Of a stretch of 64,000 nt of DNA, positions 47,659 through 58,806 are shown in pieces. Below the pieces are notes generated by a model. The model was not told the DNA's origin and did no database searches. It worked only from the letters and a program-made list of their open reading frames with translations. Origin of the DNA: Selaginella moellendorffii (taxonomy: Eukaryota; Streptophyta; Lycopodiopsida; Selaginellales; Selaginellaceae); NCBI RefSeq assembly GCF_000143415.4, contig NW_003314271.1:2540726-2604725 (forward strand), written 5' to 3'. Every line of letters begins with the position of its first letter. The first letter of the stretch is position 1. The translations under genes were made by a program, and so were the position numbers.

Positions 47659-49562
47659 CTAAGTCACCGTTTGTGATCCAGATGATAGCTCTCGAGCCAA
47701 GCCTGGAACTTGGACAAGGATTCCTGTCACTGATCCATCGCCGATTTTAATCTCCAGCCCAGGACCGCCGCATTGTTTTCTAATGTAGCACAGTCCAAAA
47801 TATGGAGCTTCTCTCGTGCAGCTCGTCAGCTTCCCGGCCTTGAAAAGGGTGTGAAGCTATGGAACGCAGGTTTTGAGAAAAAATTATTTGAGTACCTTGA
47901 CACCATCTCTTGTCGTCAGGATCGTTCCTGGTTCCACAGCTCCGGTGAGTTTTACACCGTGCAAGTGTTGCTTCACACCGTTGTATGTGATTAGTCTCGC
48001 CACTGTTTCCTGCCCGATGTAGCAACCTGGGAAATGTGATTGGCTGGTTTTCGTTTACGACGAAGAAAAGAAAAACTAACCTTTGGTTTGCGAGATTGTC
48101 CTCCAGAGTCCAGCTTCCAGGACGTTGAACTCGTCGGTAAGCTCCTTGCCAGGCACTGGCCTGCCTGCGCTTGCACGTCAAGAGCCTCGGTTTTCATAAA
48201 AAACAATCGATTGATTCTTCCATTACCTTGCAAGATTCGCAAGCGTTCCCAGGCCAAAGATCCCATGTGCAAAGCACCGCATTTTAATATCGAGGTCCAC
48301 ACAGGACCCGCGGCGGCAGTGGACACGAGGAAAGAGTAGCCTTTCGTGCACAGTCCAGAGCCGACTCCCACGGTTACAGGTGCCCCATTCGCCTGAAAAG
48401 TTGGACGAGATCAAAGTGTCATCAACTTTCCTTGGCATGAATGAATGCTTACGGTGTAGTGTACATGAGTTCCGTATGGCTTATCGATCAAAGACTCCAA
48501 CTTTAGCTGCCGCATAACCTTCAACAGGAAAGCATGATTGTTGCTTGAACATAAAGACAAGGGGGCTCTTACTGACATTATCGCTTTGGGGGCCTACGAT
48601 TGAAAAATAGGAGGTCTTCTCTGTGATATCATCCACTTCCACTTTGTCCGAAAAGAAAATGTACCTAAACCAAAGAAAAAGTTGAGGGTCTGACAAAGTC
48701 GAGAAGAAATCGACAAGCTACTTATTGAGCAGTTTGATAAGATCGTGCCGAGTCTCTGGAGAAACGAGAAGAATCACAGCCGTATTCTGCACCAATCATC
48801 AAGTCTGCTGCAACCATTCCAAATCAACAGAAACGTCAAAGCGTGTAAATCCTCACCATCGCCCATGCGGTTGCTAGATCGATTGTTCTTGCGGTGTTCG
48901 TCACAAAAACTGTATCGCACCCCTGAAAAGCTTTTGATATCAGGAAAACCAACTCTCACACGCTACGTAGGACTTACCTCCCCGTCCTTAAGCTGCAGCA
49001 AATCAGCAGTACTCTGGTTGTGCAGAAACCGCAACCGGTCGTCACCAGTGACTGGAATAATAAAAGTCATCAGCGCTTGCAGCACAAACAATAGTATAGA
49101 ACATTCAAACCCCGGAGTCTTCCAAAGTGAGACATCTCTATCACCTGTCAGTCGAGAAAATTAAACATCGTAGAAAAAGCGCTTAAACAGTTCTCTTACA
49201 GCACATCCGGAATCGGCCGCTTTCAATGCTTCCTCATCGTTTCCAAAAGTCTGGACGATGCCATTGTCGGAGATCTGTGCACCACTTTCGAGCAAAACAT
49301 CCTGGAACATCACAGCTTGCCATCAAATCCAGCGGAAACTCTGCTCTGCTACCTCCAAATCATTTTCTATTGGCGGAGGAACGACGTCAGGAACAGCGGC
49401 CACGACGACGCGACGAGCATCAAATTTCCCACTCAAGATCCTCGCGTGAATCCGTGATCTACTGCAAACCTTCTTGCTGAATGCGGCGTCGCGAGCCAAA
49501 GATCTGGCCTGTGGGACCGCGGCGGCGACAGCGCCAGCGCCTGGAACGCACAGGCTCGCCAT
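47659..49562 (-). CDS. plastid-type folate-binding GcvT/COG0354 (YgfZ-like) protein
   Basis: About ten exons. The first is 49562-49353 and the second 49301-49200; the stop is at 47659. The N-terminus (MASLCVPGAGAVAAAVPQAR) is Ser/Ala/Arg-rich, like a plastid transit peptide. The rest matches the aminomethyltransferase-like fold of plant COG0354 proteins: LLESGAQISDNGIVQTFGND, EMSHFGRLRV, GDDRLRFLHNQSTADLL, TVFVTNTARTIDLATAWAM, YIFFSDKVEVDDITEKTSYF, EFNVLEAGLWRTISQTK and the signature KGCYIGQETVARL. The conserved Cys and GQE of that signature are intact. Family members bind tetrahydrofolate and help iron-sulfur cluster enzymes mature. The substrate of this plastid branch is not established. 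Confidence 0.9.
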
Positions 49563-49591
49563 GGCCGGATAAACCCTAAAACCGAAGAACA
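49563..49591. promoter_or_regulatory. 29-base spacer between two divergent start codons, with a telo-box
   Basis: The COG0354 gene (minus) and a PPR gene (plus) start 29 bases apart. The spacer contains AAACCCTAAAA, a telo-box-like element. The two leaders must overlap each other's coding or leader sequence. Confidence 0.6.
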
Positions 49592-51115
49592 ATGGCCGCG
49601 ATATTCAAATGGAAGCACGATGATCCTATTATCCAAGCTCTCAAGAGCTGCGCTGATAGCAGAGATCTCGCCCTGGGAAAGAAGATCCACGAGCAAATCT
49701 TAGTCACTGAGAATCTCGGGAAGAACACGCACCTCGCCAACAGCGTTCTCGACATGTACACGAGCTGTGGATGCGTGACCGAAGCCCGCAAGCTCTTCGA
49801 TTCGATCGAATCCCCCAATGGCTTCTCCTGGAGCCGGATCATCGCGGCCTACGCGCGCGGCGGGCTTCTGCGAGAGGCGCGAGAGCTCATCGATGCGATG
49901 CCTGGGCGAAATATCCGCGCCTGGAACACGATCATCGTCGCGTATGCCGATCGCGGGCGTCTGGAAGAGGCGCGATCCTGCTTCGAGAGGATGGACGATC
50001 GGGACACCGTGTCGTGGAATGTGATGATCACTGTCCACGCCAGGGCGGGGCGGCTGCGCGAGGCCTGGGGATTCTTCCAGCGAATGCGGCAGCGGGATCT
50101 CGTCTCCTGGCACGCGATCCTCACGGGCTACGCGCACAGCGGTGAATTGGCGCTGGCGAGGGAGATCTTCGAGAGAATGCCGAGGCGAGACACGATTTCC
50201 TGGACAGGAATCCTCCAGGCGAGCGCGAGAGCTGAGAATCTCGGCGAATGCAAGCGAATCTTTGATGCTATGCCGCAGAGAAACATGATCTCCTGGAACG
50301 CGCTCATCGCCGCAAATACCCTAGCGCGGCAACTGGATCAAGTGGAAGAACTCGTCGCGAGGATGCCACTCCACGAGGTCGTCTCCTCCACGGCGCTGCT
50401 CCAAGGCTTCTCGGATCAAGGGAATATGGCCAGAGCTGAGGATCTCTTCGCATCTCTCCCCCAGCGCGATGCCGTGGCCTGGAATGCAATGCTCCAGGCA
50501 TACACCCTAGCCAAGAACATCGCCCGGCTCCATCGATTCTTCGACGCCATGCCCGGGCGATCCACCGCCGCCTGGAACACGCTCCTCCAGGCGCACGCTC
50601 AGGCGGGGCACACGGATCAATGCAGACAGATCTTCGCCGCGATGCCCGACCCAGACGCGATCTCTTGGAGCACGCTCATCCAGACGTTCGCGCAGAATGG
50701 CCACGGCGATCTTGGCGTCGAGCTCTTTGGCGCGATGATCCTGGAAGGCGTCGTGCCGACCGCGATCACGTTCATAAGCGTGCTGAGCGGATTCAACCAC
50801 GTCGGGATGCTGGATCGCGGCAGGGAAATCTTTCACTCGATCGCGGCCTGCCACGGCCTAGCGATCACGCTCCAGCACTACAGCGCCATGGTAGGGATTC
50901 TGGGCCGATCGAAGCTGCTGGACGAGGCAGAGGAGCTGGCGCATTCAATGCCATTCTTGCCGGATGCTCAAACCTGGACAGAGTTGCTCGCTGCGTGTGT
51001 GCTCCATGGTGACCTGGAACGGGCTGAGAGAGCTGCGACGTCCATCCATCAACTGGAACCCAAGTGCCCCTCCTCTTTCTTGCTTTTATCTAGTGCCACA
51101 TACACAAAGAGTTAA
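49592..51115 (+). CDS. pentatricopeptide repeat (PPR) protein, S-type repeat array with E1-like end
   Basis: Intronless, 507 residues. From residue 40 it is built of about 11 S-type PPR repeats of 31 residues, for example LFDSIESPNGFSWSRIIAAY, EIFERMPRRDTISWTGIL and IFAAMPDPDAISWSTLIQTF. It then has the L2-like GVVPTAITFISVLSGFNHVG and an E1-like end (WTELLAACVLHGDLERAERA). It stops at SSATYTKS, so there is no E2 or DYW domain. Like the PPR gene at 1351-3237, it is divergently paired with a gene for an organelle protein. Sequence-specific binding of organelle RNA is the family role; its target is unknown. Confidence 0.93.
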   Translation: MAAIFKWKHDDPIIQALKSCADSRDLALGKKIHEQILVTENLGKNTHLANSVLDMYTSCGCVTEARKLFDSIESPNGFSWSRIIAAYARGGLLREARELIDAMPGRNIRAWNTIIVAYADRGRLEEARSCFERMDDRDTVSWNVMITVHARAGRLREAWGFFQRMRQRDLVSWHAILTGYAHSGELALAREIFERMPRRDTISWTGILQASARAENLGECKRIFDAMPQRNMISWNALIAANTLARQLDQVEELVARMPLHEVVSSTALLQGFSDQGNMARAEDLFASLPQRDAVAWNAMLQAYTLAKNIARLHRFFDAMPGRSTAAWNTLLQAHAQAGHTDQCRQIFAAMPDPDAISWSTLIQTFAQNGHGDLGVELFGAMILEGVVPTAITFISVLSGFNHVGMLDRGREIFHSIAACHGLAITLQHYSAMVGILGRSKLLDEAEELAHSMPFLPDAQTWTELLAACVLHGDLERAERAATSIHQLEPKCPSSFLLLSSATYTKS

Positions 51116-51962
51116 CATTTATCACTTTAATTACATAACTTTAGCCCTATAATTAATTTTTCAAGTATACATTTGGTTTACTTTAGAAAGGGTGTAACGA
51201 ATATTTCTAGAATATTTAGGTATATTTTAAAATATTCCTAATTATTTTAGATTGAACTGTAGTGTACACTGTCTATTTACTTAGTTTATCAAATTTGATG
51301 ACAACAAAATGATCTTCAAAGATCATCATCTATGTCCAACTGCCATAGTAAGGATTGATAGCTCTATAAAATTCGCAATAAAGGTTCTTTGCAGCTCCTC
51401 CTCTAAAGAAACTATTATTCCAGGATAACACCAATGCAACTGCGTGGGAGGACAAGAAGTGCTGTGGAGAGTTGAGATTTCCCAGTTCAGGTTTGTCTCT
51501 CGTTTCTAGGAGAATATAAGCTTTTTCTTGTTCTTGGGCTGCAAGAGCTACAAAGACAAACCCAGCATGATCTCTACAAGTAAGAACTAGAGTGTGAAAG
51601 GTCTGTATGAGGTCTGTAGAGCTCATACACCATCACATGATGGCCCAAAGTTTCGCTTGCAGCTCTCAGTGCCAGAGGTATGGAGTGAAAAATGGTTGGA
51701 ACTTTGGCTGGATTTGTTTGGAAGCTAGGACGGAGTAAAGAAAGAGATTTTAAGAATACACTCTTGAGTCTGTAAGGAAAGAATTGTTTCTTCTTCTTGT
51801 TATGGCTAGAAAGCTTTCTTCCCTTTTCCACACCTATTTGCAAGGTCTCAGAGATCATTGTTAAAGAATGGGGATGCCTCATACGATTAGAAAGAAGTAA
51901 ATTCATTGTTTCATAAAACGAGGGTTTTAGGGTTCTTCCATGATTTAGGGTTCTTCGAGGAG
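51116..51962. other. intergenic region before SURF6
   Basis: AT-rich at first. Two minus-strand frames (51330-51626; 51574-51906, the latter with an ATG, MNLLLSNRMRHPHS...) have no recognisable features and are not called. The phrase TTTAGGGTTCTTC occurs twice at about 51928 and 51946, just before the SURF6 start. Confidence 0.45.
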
Positions 51963-53578
51963 ATGGGCTGCTTGGCGATCGATCTTGCGGAGATCGTCCG
52001 TGCCAACTCGCGTTGTAAGTCTCCCTATCAGCTGGCGTTCCTTGATCGACCGATTTCTCCGCCTGCAGATTTTGACGAATTGGTGGACTTGATTCCTCCG
52101 AAGTTTTATCTTCCCGCTGATGACAATGTGGAGAAACAATGGGTAAGCTCTTCTCTATCTCGGAGCATTGCGGTGTGATTTACTGCTCCTTTCTGGTATA
52201 ATGCAGGTGTTTGGGATGACCAAGAGAGAAAAACGAGAGGCGAGGAGATTAACGAAGGAGCACTCGAAGAAAGCGCGGAGAGATCGTGTATGGTGTGCTA
52301 GAAAATAACTCTTTGGTTTGCCTTGCCCTTCATTGAAGCTTTTGTAACTGCAGCTCGATCCAGAGAAGTTCGTCACAACTTTGCAAGTTTTGCAGCAACG
52401 AAATGAAGTAGCGGAGGCACACGCAGAGAAAGAGGAAGAAGACGAGGAAGCGAAAGCAGAAGAAAATGGCGAAGGAGACGCAGAACAAGGTAGGCTGTTT
52501 TCTGTCGAACCAATCCGTTTCCACGATTGAAGTCGTGGATCTTGCAGCTCCCGTTGCTGGGACGGAACGCGTCAAGTCGAGCCAGGAACTGCGAGAACGG
52601 CTCCACAAGCGAATCGAGGCGATACGAGCTGAGAGGCGAATAAACAAAGCTCGGGACTGGCAGGAAAGGACCAAGGACGCCTCGAAGAAACGCAAGAAGT
52701 CGGAGAACAAGACCACTCTGGCCAACAAGCGGCAAAAGCAAGTAAGAATCCTCCTGATTTATTCACATGAGCGTCAAAACACTTTCAGGGCCACAAGGAA
52801 ACTGGGATTGTTCCAGTTTCGAGCGAAAAGGTCCCAGTTGCGAGTGATATGGAGTTTGGCCGGGTGAAAATAGACTCCCAGAAGCGAACTCTAAACCGGA
52901 AGAGCAAGGAAAAGCTGCTCGAACAGGTAAAAAACTTATTCTTAGCTAGTCGAGTTTTGATCGATGGTTTTTTCTAGGCTACGAAGCTTCAAAAGGATAT
53001 CCAAGACACCGAGAAGGGCAAAGTAAGAACTGGATTTCCTTCTTATAGAGAAAGAAAGAAAAACTCACCACTGCTTTCTCTACAGGACGTTGCATCAAAG
53101 CACTCGTGGGACGCAGCACTCAGCCGAGCTTCCGGACAGAAAGTAAAGCTTTGTTTTTCTGATGATCTATAATGTCTTTGATGATGTTTGTGATTCTACT
53201 TCTTTCCTTCACAGGTCTTCGACAATCCCAAGCTGCTCAGGCAAAGCTTGAAACGAGAGCACCAACGTCGCGAAAAGAGTGCAAAGAAATGGTCAGTGCT
53301 CCATCAATCTCACTCTGCGAAAACGAAAATCTCTCCTCTTTCTTTCCAGGCAAGATCGACACGATAGCGAAGCACAGCGAGCTCAAGAGAAGCAACAGAC
53401 CCGGGCCTCTCATATCAAGGAGCGCATTGACGCTCGCAAGCAAAGGCTCATAGCGAAGGTTTGCAAGCTTGTTACATTGATTGATCTGACTCTCTTGTTT
53501 ACACCACAGAGGGAGAAGAAGCTAATGCGACCCGGCTTCGAGGGAAGAAAAGCTGGCTTTCTCAACGAAGCCAAGTAA
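51963..53578 (+). CDS. SURF6: SURF6/Rrp14-family nucleolar protein
   Basis: Ten exons: 51963-52142, 52207-52287, 52354-52489, 52533-52741, 52789-52926, 52978-53022, 53086-53142, 53215-53291, 53350-53458 and 53510-53578. Together they make 1101 bases, 366 residues. The protein is highly basic and helical. The SURF6 domain is in the last third: NPKLLRQSLKREHQRREKSA, then KKWQDRHDSEAQRAQEKQQ, SHIKERIDARKQRL and the strongly conserved end REKKLMRPGFEGRKAGFLNE. SURF6/Rrp14 acts in the nucleolus in pre-rRNA processing and 60S/40S subunit assembly. The intron at 52490-52532 is only 43 bases. Confidence 0.94.
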
Positions 53579-53677
53579 AATCGCCACGAACCTCTGATAA
53601 AATAACGACGAGGAAGAAGAGAAAGAATCTGTCCTACTTATTTAACTATACAAGCTCTTGGTTTCGAGCTTAACCTG

Positions 53678-55307
53678 TCAAAAAGGAGCTCTGTAGTCCT
53701 GTTCCAGTCCCTGTTCCTGGCTCTGGCTCTTGAACCAGTCGGCTACTTCCTGGCTAGTGATCTCCGGCTGCACGACAGATCAAAAGGTGGTCAATCGATT
53801 CACGAAAGGGGCAACCAAGAAGAACTTACTGCAACGCCAAGGGAGAAGTCCATCTCGTTGCTAAAGTTCAGGATGTCCTCCTCCTCGCAACTTATCCCCG
53901 CGACCTCCGTGAAGGCTCGAATCTCCTGGCTACTAAGGTTCTCGAACTCGGTGGCGACGTTGTTGAAACTTTCGTCGCAGAGCAGCTCCTCTATCACTCT
54001 CTCGGCAGGGGTTTGTGGAAGAGGCTGTTGAGCAGTCGGACACCTCACGAGGGACATGCCAGAAGTTGACGCTCCCTGAAAATAAAGAGGGAGTTAGTCT
54101 TGGCAAGAGAAAACGAGCAAAAGGTTACGTACATAGTAGCCGTCTATCGTTGGGCACATCTCCCCCAGCTGCGGCACCGGTCTGCTCGGACAGGGCCTCA
54201 CCACCTCTGGAGTGCTCGTCGAGCAGGGCCACACCACCTCTGGAGTGCTCGTCGAGCAGGGCCTCAGCACCTCTGGAGTGCTCGTCGAGCAGGGCCACAC
54301 CACCTCTGGAGTGCTCGTCGAGCAGGGCTTCACCACCTCTGGATTGCTCGTCGAGCAAGTCCTTGCCACCTTCGCAGACTCATCGTTCTCGGGCTCGCAA
54401 GCGAGGGCCGCCTCCAACTCGCGGCTGAACGAGGCTTCGTTGACGTCGTTCGAATCGTTGGCCTCAGCTACTTCGGCTCCTTCGTTGGCTTCGGCTGCTT
54501 CGTTTGCTTCGCATGGCTCGCGCACAGAGCCTCGAGGTTGAGTTTGGAAGAACACTTTGGACATGACCAGCTCGCCCTCTCTTTCGTCTTCGTGAATGCC
54601 GACGTGGTACTGATGGATCACCCAGTTTGTTTTCTTTGGCTTGGACTTCTTCTTGAAGTTCGTGTAGAGAACCATGATCTTCTTCCAGCCAATGACCTCG
54701 CCGTTCTCCATCACGGGCCTTGTCTTTCCGGTCTTGTGCCATCGGGTCTCGTCGTCATCGTCGGTCTGGACTTTCCGGCGCTTCCGGGTGCCTTTGGTGT
54801 ATGCGTTGGACGGCCGGTGGAAGAAATGGCTGCTGCTTCCATCGCTCTTCACACCTTCAAAGCGAACGTTTCAGTGCCTCGGCCAAAAAAAAAAAAAAAA
54901 AAAGGAACTAGCGTCGACAAACCTGGCAACTTCTCGGGATGCTTGGAGCAAATCCCTTCGTCGTCTTCCAGAGTCGGAATAAACTCGTCGATGAGAGCAT
55001 GCGGCTTTCCACCGCGACCAATCTTCGCCGCAAGATGGTCCAGAATTTCTTTGTCATTCGGATCAAACTTCACTCCGGCGGGAAGCCCAGTCCAATCTTG
55101 TGGTGCCTGCGACGTAGTTTTTGCAGCAATGGGTACGCTCTCGGAAAAGAAATGAAACAGTAACTAGCTCCATACCAGTTCATTGTCATTGTCGATGGGC
55201 TTGTTACAAGTCGGGCAGAGGTGTTCCGGCGCATCGGGAGTAATTCTCTCGACCCCTCCAGCGTTTCTAACCTTCTTCGCAAATCTACTGCTATGAATCC
55301 ATGTCAT
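53678..55307 (-). CDS. SOG1: SOG1-type NAC transcription factor (DNA damage response)
   Basis: Five coding exons: 55307-55176, 55106-54923, 54854-54133, 54075-53830 and 53767-53678, together 1374 bases, 457 residues. The N-terminus has a CxxC pair ([11 protein letters not shown]), then the NAC domain in the SOG1 form: [77 protein letters not shown] and [19 protein letters not shown]. The C-terminus has SQ sites ([28 protein letters not shown]) as targeted by ATM/ATR kinases in SOG1. SOG1 controls cell-cycle arrest, repair and death after DNA damage, a functional analogue of p53. A 33-base minisatellite lies in exon 3. A 5' UTR intron probably ends at TTCTAG just before the ATG. Confidence 0.93.
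54186..54360. repeat. 33-base coding minisatellite in SOG1, about five copies
   Basis: Five units encode the 11-residue motif [11 protein letters not shown] with small changes (VVK, VVW, VLR, VVW, VVR). Unit length is a multiple of three, so copy-number change keeps the frame. It lies between the NAC domain and the SQ-rich C-terminus. Confidence 0.9.
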
Positions 55308-56194
55308 CCTAGAAGAGAAACGCGAAGAGAGAAAAAAAAACCTCGTTATCATAACCACCAAATAAAAGTCTACCTCTTTTCACGGAGGAAGACGCCGATC
55401 ACCAAGCGCTGCCTCGAAGATGAAGCTCAGGAACTGGGAGAATGCGAATCTGGCAAGCGCCGCGAGGAAATTTCTATCTCTGACCGCGCAGACGATCGAG
55501 CAGCAACGAGAAATTGATCCGGCAGGAGAATGCAGCATCGATGCGTTGATCGTCGCGCCAGAGCCCTCGCTCCTCCTCGCTCTCAAAACCCTACAAATAT
55601 GGAATCAGACAAAGGCGCCATGGAGCTCCAGTATATATGTGTGCCCAGGCTCGGCAAAACGGCTTTGGCTCGGCTTTGCCCGAGGCTGGCACTGTTAGGT
55701 CTCATGGGCTTGAGTAACTCACAAGATATCTACGAGGCATTTTCTTCTCCCTCGAGAATCGAGCGCTTGACCGCCTTGCCTCAAAAGCGCCAAACAGTGT
55801 GAGAGAGAAGAAAACCCTAGGAGAGCGCCAGAGCTACGCAGCGAATTTGCTCAATGCAGGCGCCGATTCGAGGGTGTAAGCAAGGAATCGAGGTATGGAT
55901 GTGGATTTCGTGTTTGATTGGAAGAGATATCCTGACGATCAAGAATCCAGCTCATTCGATTGGGATAGTTTGAGGTGATTTGCTGGATCGAGTAAGCGCA
56001 TCATTCTTTTCTTCGTGATTTTCGCAGTAGGAGGATTTCTCGAGGGATTGACAATATCTTGACGATCAAGAATCCAGACGAGGCGATCGGGATAGTTTGA
56101 GGTGATTTTTTTCTGGATCGAGTAAGTTTTCACCTATCTAACATCATAGTTTTTTTCTTCTTCTTTTTCTTCGTGATTTTCGCAGTAGGGAAGC
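55308..56194. promoter_or_regulatory. shared upstream region of SOG1 and the DUF726 gene, with a duplicated leader exon
   Basis: 55308-55600 is the likely SOG1 leader (donor-like GAG|GTAGAC near 55372, pyrimidine tract and TTCTAG acceptor just before the ATG). Telo-box-like motifs lie at about 55587 and 55812. For the plus-strand gene, a leader block of about 100 bases (TGACGATCAAGAATCCAG... GGATCGAGTAAG ... TTTTCGCAGTAGG) is present twice, at about 55928-56030 and 56053-56190, each with its own donor and acceptor. Confidence 0.6.
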
Positions 56195-58727
56195 ATGGCC
56201 GAGCTGGGCCCTGTCCACAAGTATGCGGCAGGCGCGTTGTTTTCGCTTGCTTTGAACCAGGCACAAAGCCATCAGCGAAGCTTGCCACCGAGAGTAAACG
56301 ATGATCAAAATGCTATTGCCGAAGGTAGCCAGGAAGAGGAGACGCCATGGAGCAGTGAGGAGTTTGGACTCGCGCAGCACGTTTTCCGGTGAGCTGAAAA
56401 TCTTCTTTGTCAATCGTAAGTGTTTGAAGTTGCCGACTAGATACTTGGATATCGAGAAGAAGTCGTGGATGGGTTTGGAGACGACCGCTATTTCTCCCGA
56501 CGCTAAACACCATATAGGTGCTGTAAGTATACATTTGTTCTTACTGTTGCAATGGACACTAATTTGTCCTTAGTTTCTGAGGCTCCTGTCCGAGGAAGAT
56601 GTGCCAACCACGTCAGAAACTTTGCCCGAAGACGACCTGGCCAAAGCCATAGATGCGATGAGCCTGAAACTTGAAGAGTCTTCTTCAACTTCTCCAACGC
56701 GGAACGCGAATCCTCCGTCTAGAGACCGCGAAAGCTCGTCAGCGCCACTCTCGGATCAGAGGTGTTCCATTTCACAGGAGATAGACAGTTCGGTGCTTAC
56801 GAGGCAAAGGAAAGTGGCCGTCCTCTACGAACTTCTTGTTGCTTGTGTTGCTGATGCATCAGACGAGAAGAAAGCATTCAGAGGTGGCTACGATTCTCGA
56901 TACAGAGTCACATTACGACTCTTGGCCACATGGTTTGACGTAAAATGGTCGAAAATGGTCGGTGTTGCAAGCTTCAGTTGAGCTATTAATCTTATCATTT
57001 TGTGGCAGGCTGCTATGGAGGTTATGGTGGCATGCATGGCGATGGCTGCACGTAAAGAGCAGAGCACAGCAGAAGCAGAAGCTGAAAAGAGCAAATGGTC
57101 CAAGTGGAAGCGTGGAAGTCTCATAGGCGCAGCAGCAGTGACGGGAGGGACGTTGCTAGCAATTACTGGGGGTTATTCTTTAAGCTTGTCTTCCTCACAG
57201 AGGTTTACCGTTTCAATACAGGTCTAGCGGCTCCGGCAATTGCAGCTGGTTTAGCCGCTTTAGCTCCGGCAGCTGGAACGGTTGTTCCTATCATTGGAGC
57301 AAGTGGTTTTGCAGCAGCTGCTGCTGCAACTGGAACGGCTGCCGGCTCAGTTGCAATCGCGGCGTCATTTGGAGGTAGTGACTTATCAGAAGTATTACTA
57401 ACCACTTACTTTCTCACAGCTGCTGGTGCTGGTTTAACGGGATCCAAAATGGCCAGAAGAATTGGTGATGTTGACGAGTTTGGTTTTGAGGCGATTGGAG
57501 ACAACCATAATCAAGGAGTAGGACCTACTACTAGTGGTTTCTATGCTGATAGTTTCGTTTGTAGAGACTGGCGGTTGCTATTGTCATATCTGGGATCATT
57601 TTTGAGGAAGATGACTTCACCAGGCCATGGATATTTCCAGACGCAGATCTTGAAAGGTACTTCTTCCAAGTGTATCGGAGGCAGCTGAACGTGTGATCAG
57701 GTACTCTTTACGCTGGGAAACTAACGTTTTAATGGCTGTGAGCTCTGCTATTCAAGATTGGCTGACCACAGGTATTCGATAGACATAGCTCTCATAGAAT
57801 TCTAACAAAGCTAATTACACAGCGGTTGCAAAGGAGTTGATGAAACGAGGAGCGATGATGACCGTTTTGAGTGGCCTACTTGCAGCACTAGCATGGCCTT
57901 CTGCTTTGCTGTCTGCTACAGACTTCATCGACAGTAGATGGACCATCGCAGTTGACAGGTTCGAAGTTCTATTACGAACTGGCATAATCCGTGATGTTCT
58001 AGATCTGACAAGGCTGGAGAAATTCTTGCGAATTGTCTGCTCAGCGGACTCCATGGCAGCAGGTAACTTTGTTCTTCTCGGCGCTTGCATTTCTGGTATT
58101 ATGCCGCTTGTCCACAGGCCTGTAACGCTCTTGGGATTCTCCTTAGGAGCTCGAGTGATTTTCTCGTGTTTGGAGCACTTGGCAAAGAAAGGAAATGGTA
58201 TGCTTCTATTTACCTGGCGAGAGCTCATGATTCTCGTTACAGGTGGCATTGTAGAAAGAGTGGTGTTATTGGGAGCTCCTCTTTCTCTTGATAGAAAGCG
58301 ATGGATGAATGCTCGTAAGGTATGTTTTCCTGATAGCAGTTCCATTTCTTTGTTAGTTCTCAATGTGTTTTATTTTTGTTTCCAAGATTGTGGCTGGTAG
58401 ATTTGTGAACTGCTATTCATCTAACGACTGGATCTTGGGAGTCATATACCGTGCAAGGTGAGCTTCTCTTGACCAGCATTCTATCATCTATGATTAACGA
58501 TCCGGGGTTCTCACAGCATTTTGTCCCAAGGCCTCGCCGGGATACAACCAGTTGCTCTCCCAGGGATAGAAAACGTATGCATTCACGCACCGCTTTCTTT
58601 CTCCACAAACTTTTCCTTTCAGGTCAATGTAACGCATCTGATCACCGGCCACTCCTCCTACCTCTCAAAGATCCCAGAGATTCTAGAGACGATTCATCTG
58701 GACAATTACTTCCCAGTCTTCTTCTAG
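56195..58727 (+). CDS. DUF726 / TMCO4-like alpha/beta-hydrolase-fold membrane protein
   Basis: Fifteen coding exons with introns of 44-62 bases: 56195-56388, 56441-56522, 56574-56957, 57009-57171, 57222-57374, 57420-57517, 57565-57656, 57701-57771, 57823-57958, 58003-58062, 58118-58197, 58243-58319, 58387-58457, 58517-58574 and 58623-58727. They total 1824 bases, 607 residues. After a disordered N-terminus comes a hydrophobic Ala/Gly-rich region (GSLIGAAAVTGGTLLAITGG, then AAPAIAAGLAALAPAAG) that forms membrane segments. This is followed by RLAVAIVISGIIFEEDDF and a lipase-like nucleophile elbow GFSLGARVIF, with GGIVERVVLLGAP and NVTHLITGHSSYL near the end. This is the DUF726 family, related to human TMCO4 and yeast Mil1/Yfl034w. 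Substrate unknown. Confidence 0.92.
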
Positions 58728-58806
58728 GACAAAAGAAATATGAACACCAAAGGTTGGTCTTAGTAGTAGAGTATCGATTTGAGTCAGTGTCTCGAGCTGG
58801 CTAACA

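Noticed and set aside
51330-51906. Two overlapping minus-strand frames between PPR and SURF6 genes
   Set aside because: No conserved motif, poor composition, and one lacks an ATG start; not enough to call a gene.
54186-54360. Regular repeats that could look like a CRISPR array
   Set aside because: The units are directly adjacent without unique spacers and encode a protein repeat; CRISPR is not expected in a plant nucleus.
54100-55155. A 351-codon plus-strand frame opposite SOG1
   Set aside because: It runs through the SOG1 NAC exons and introns without domain features; its repeats mirror the SOG1 minisatellite.
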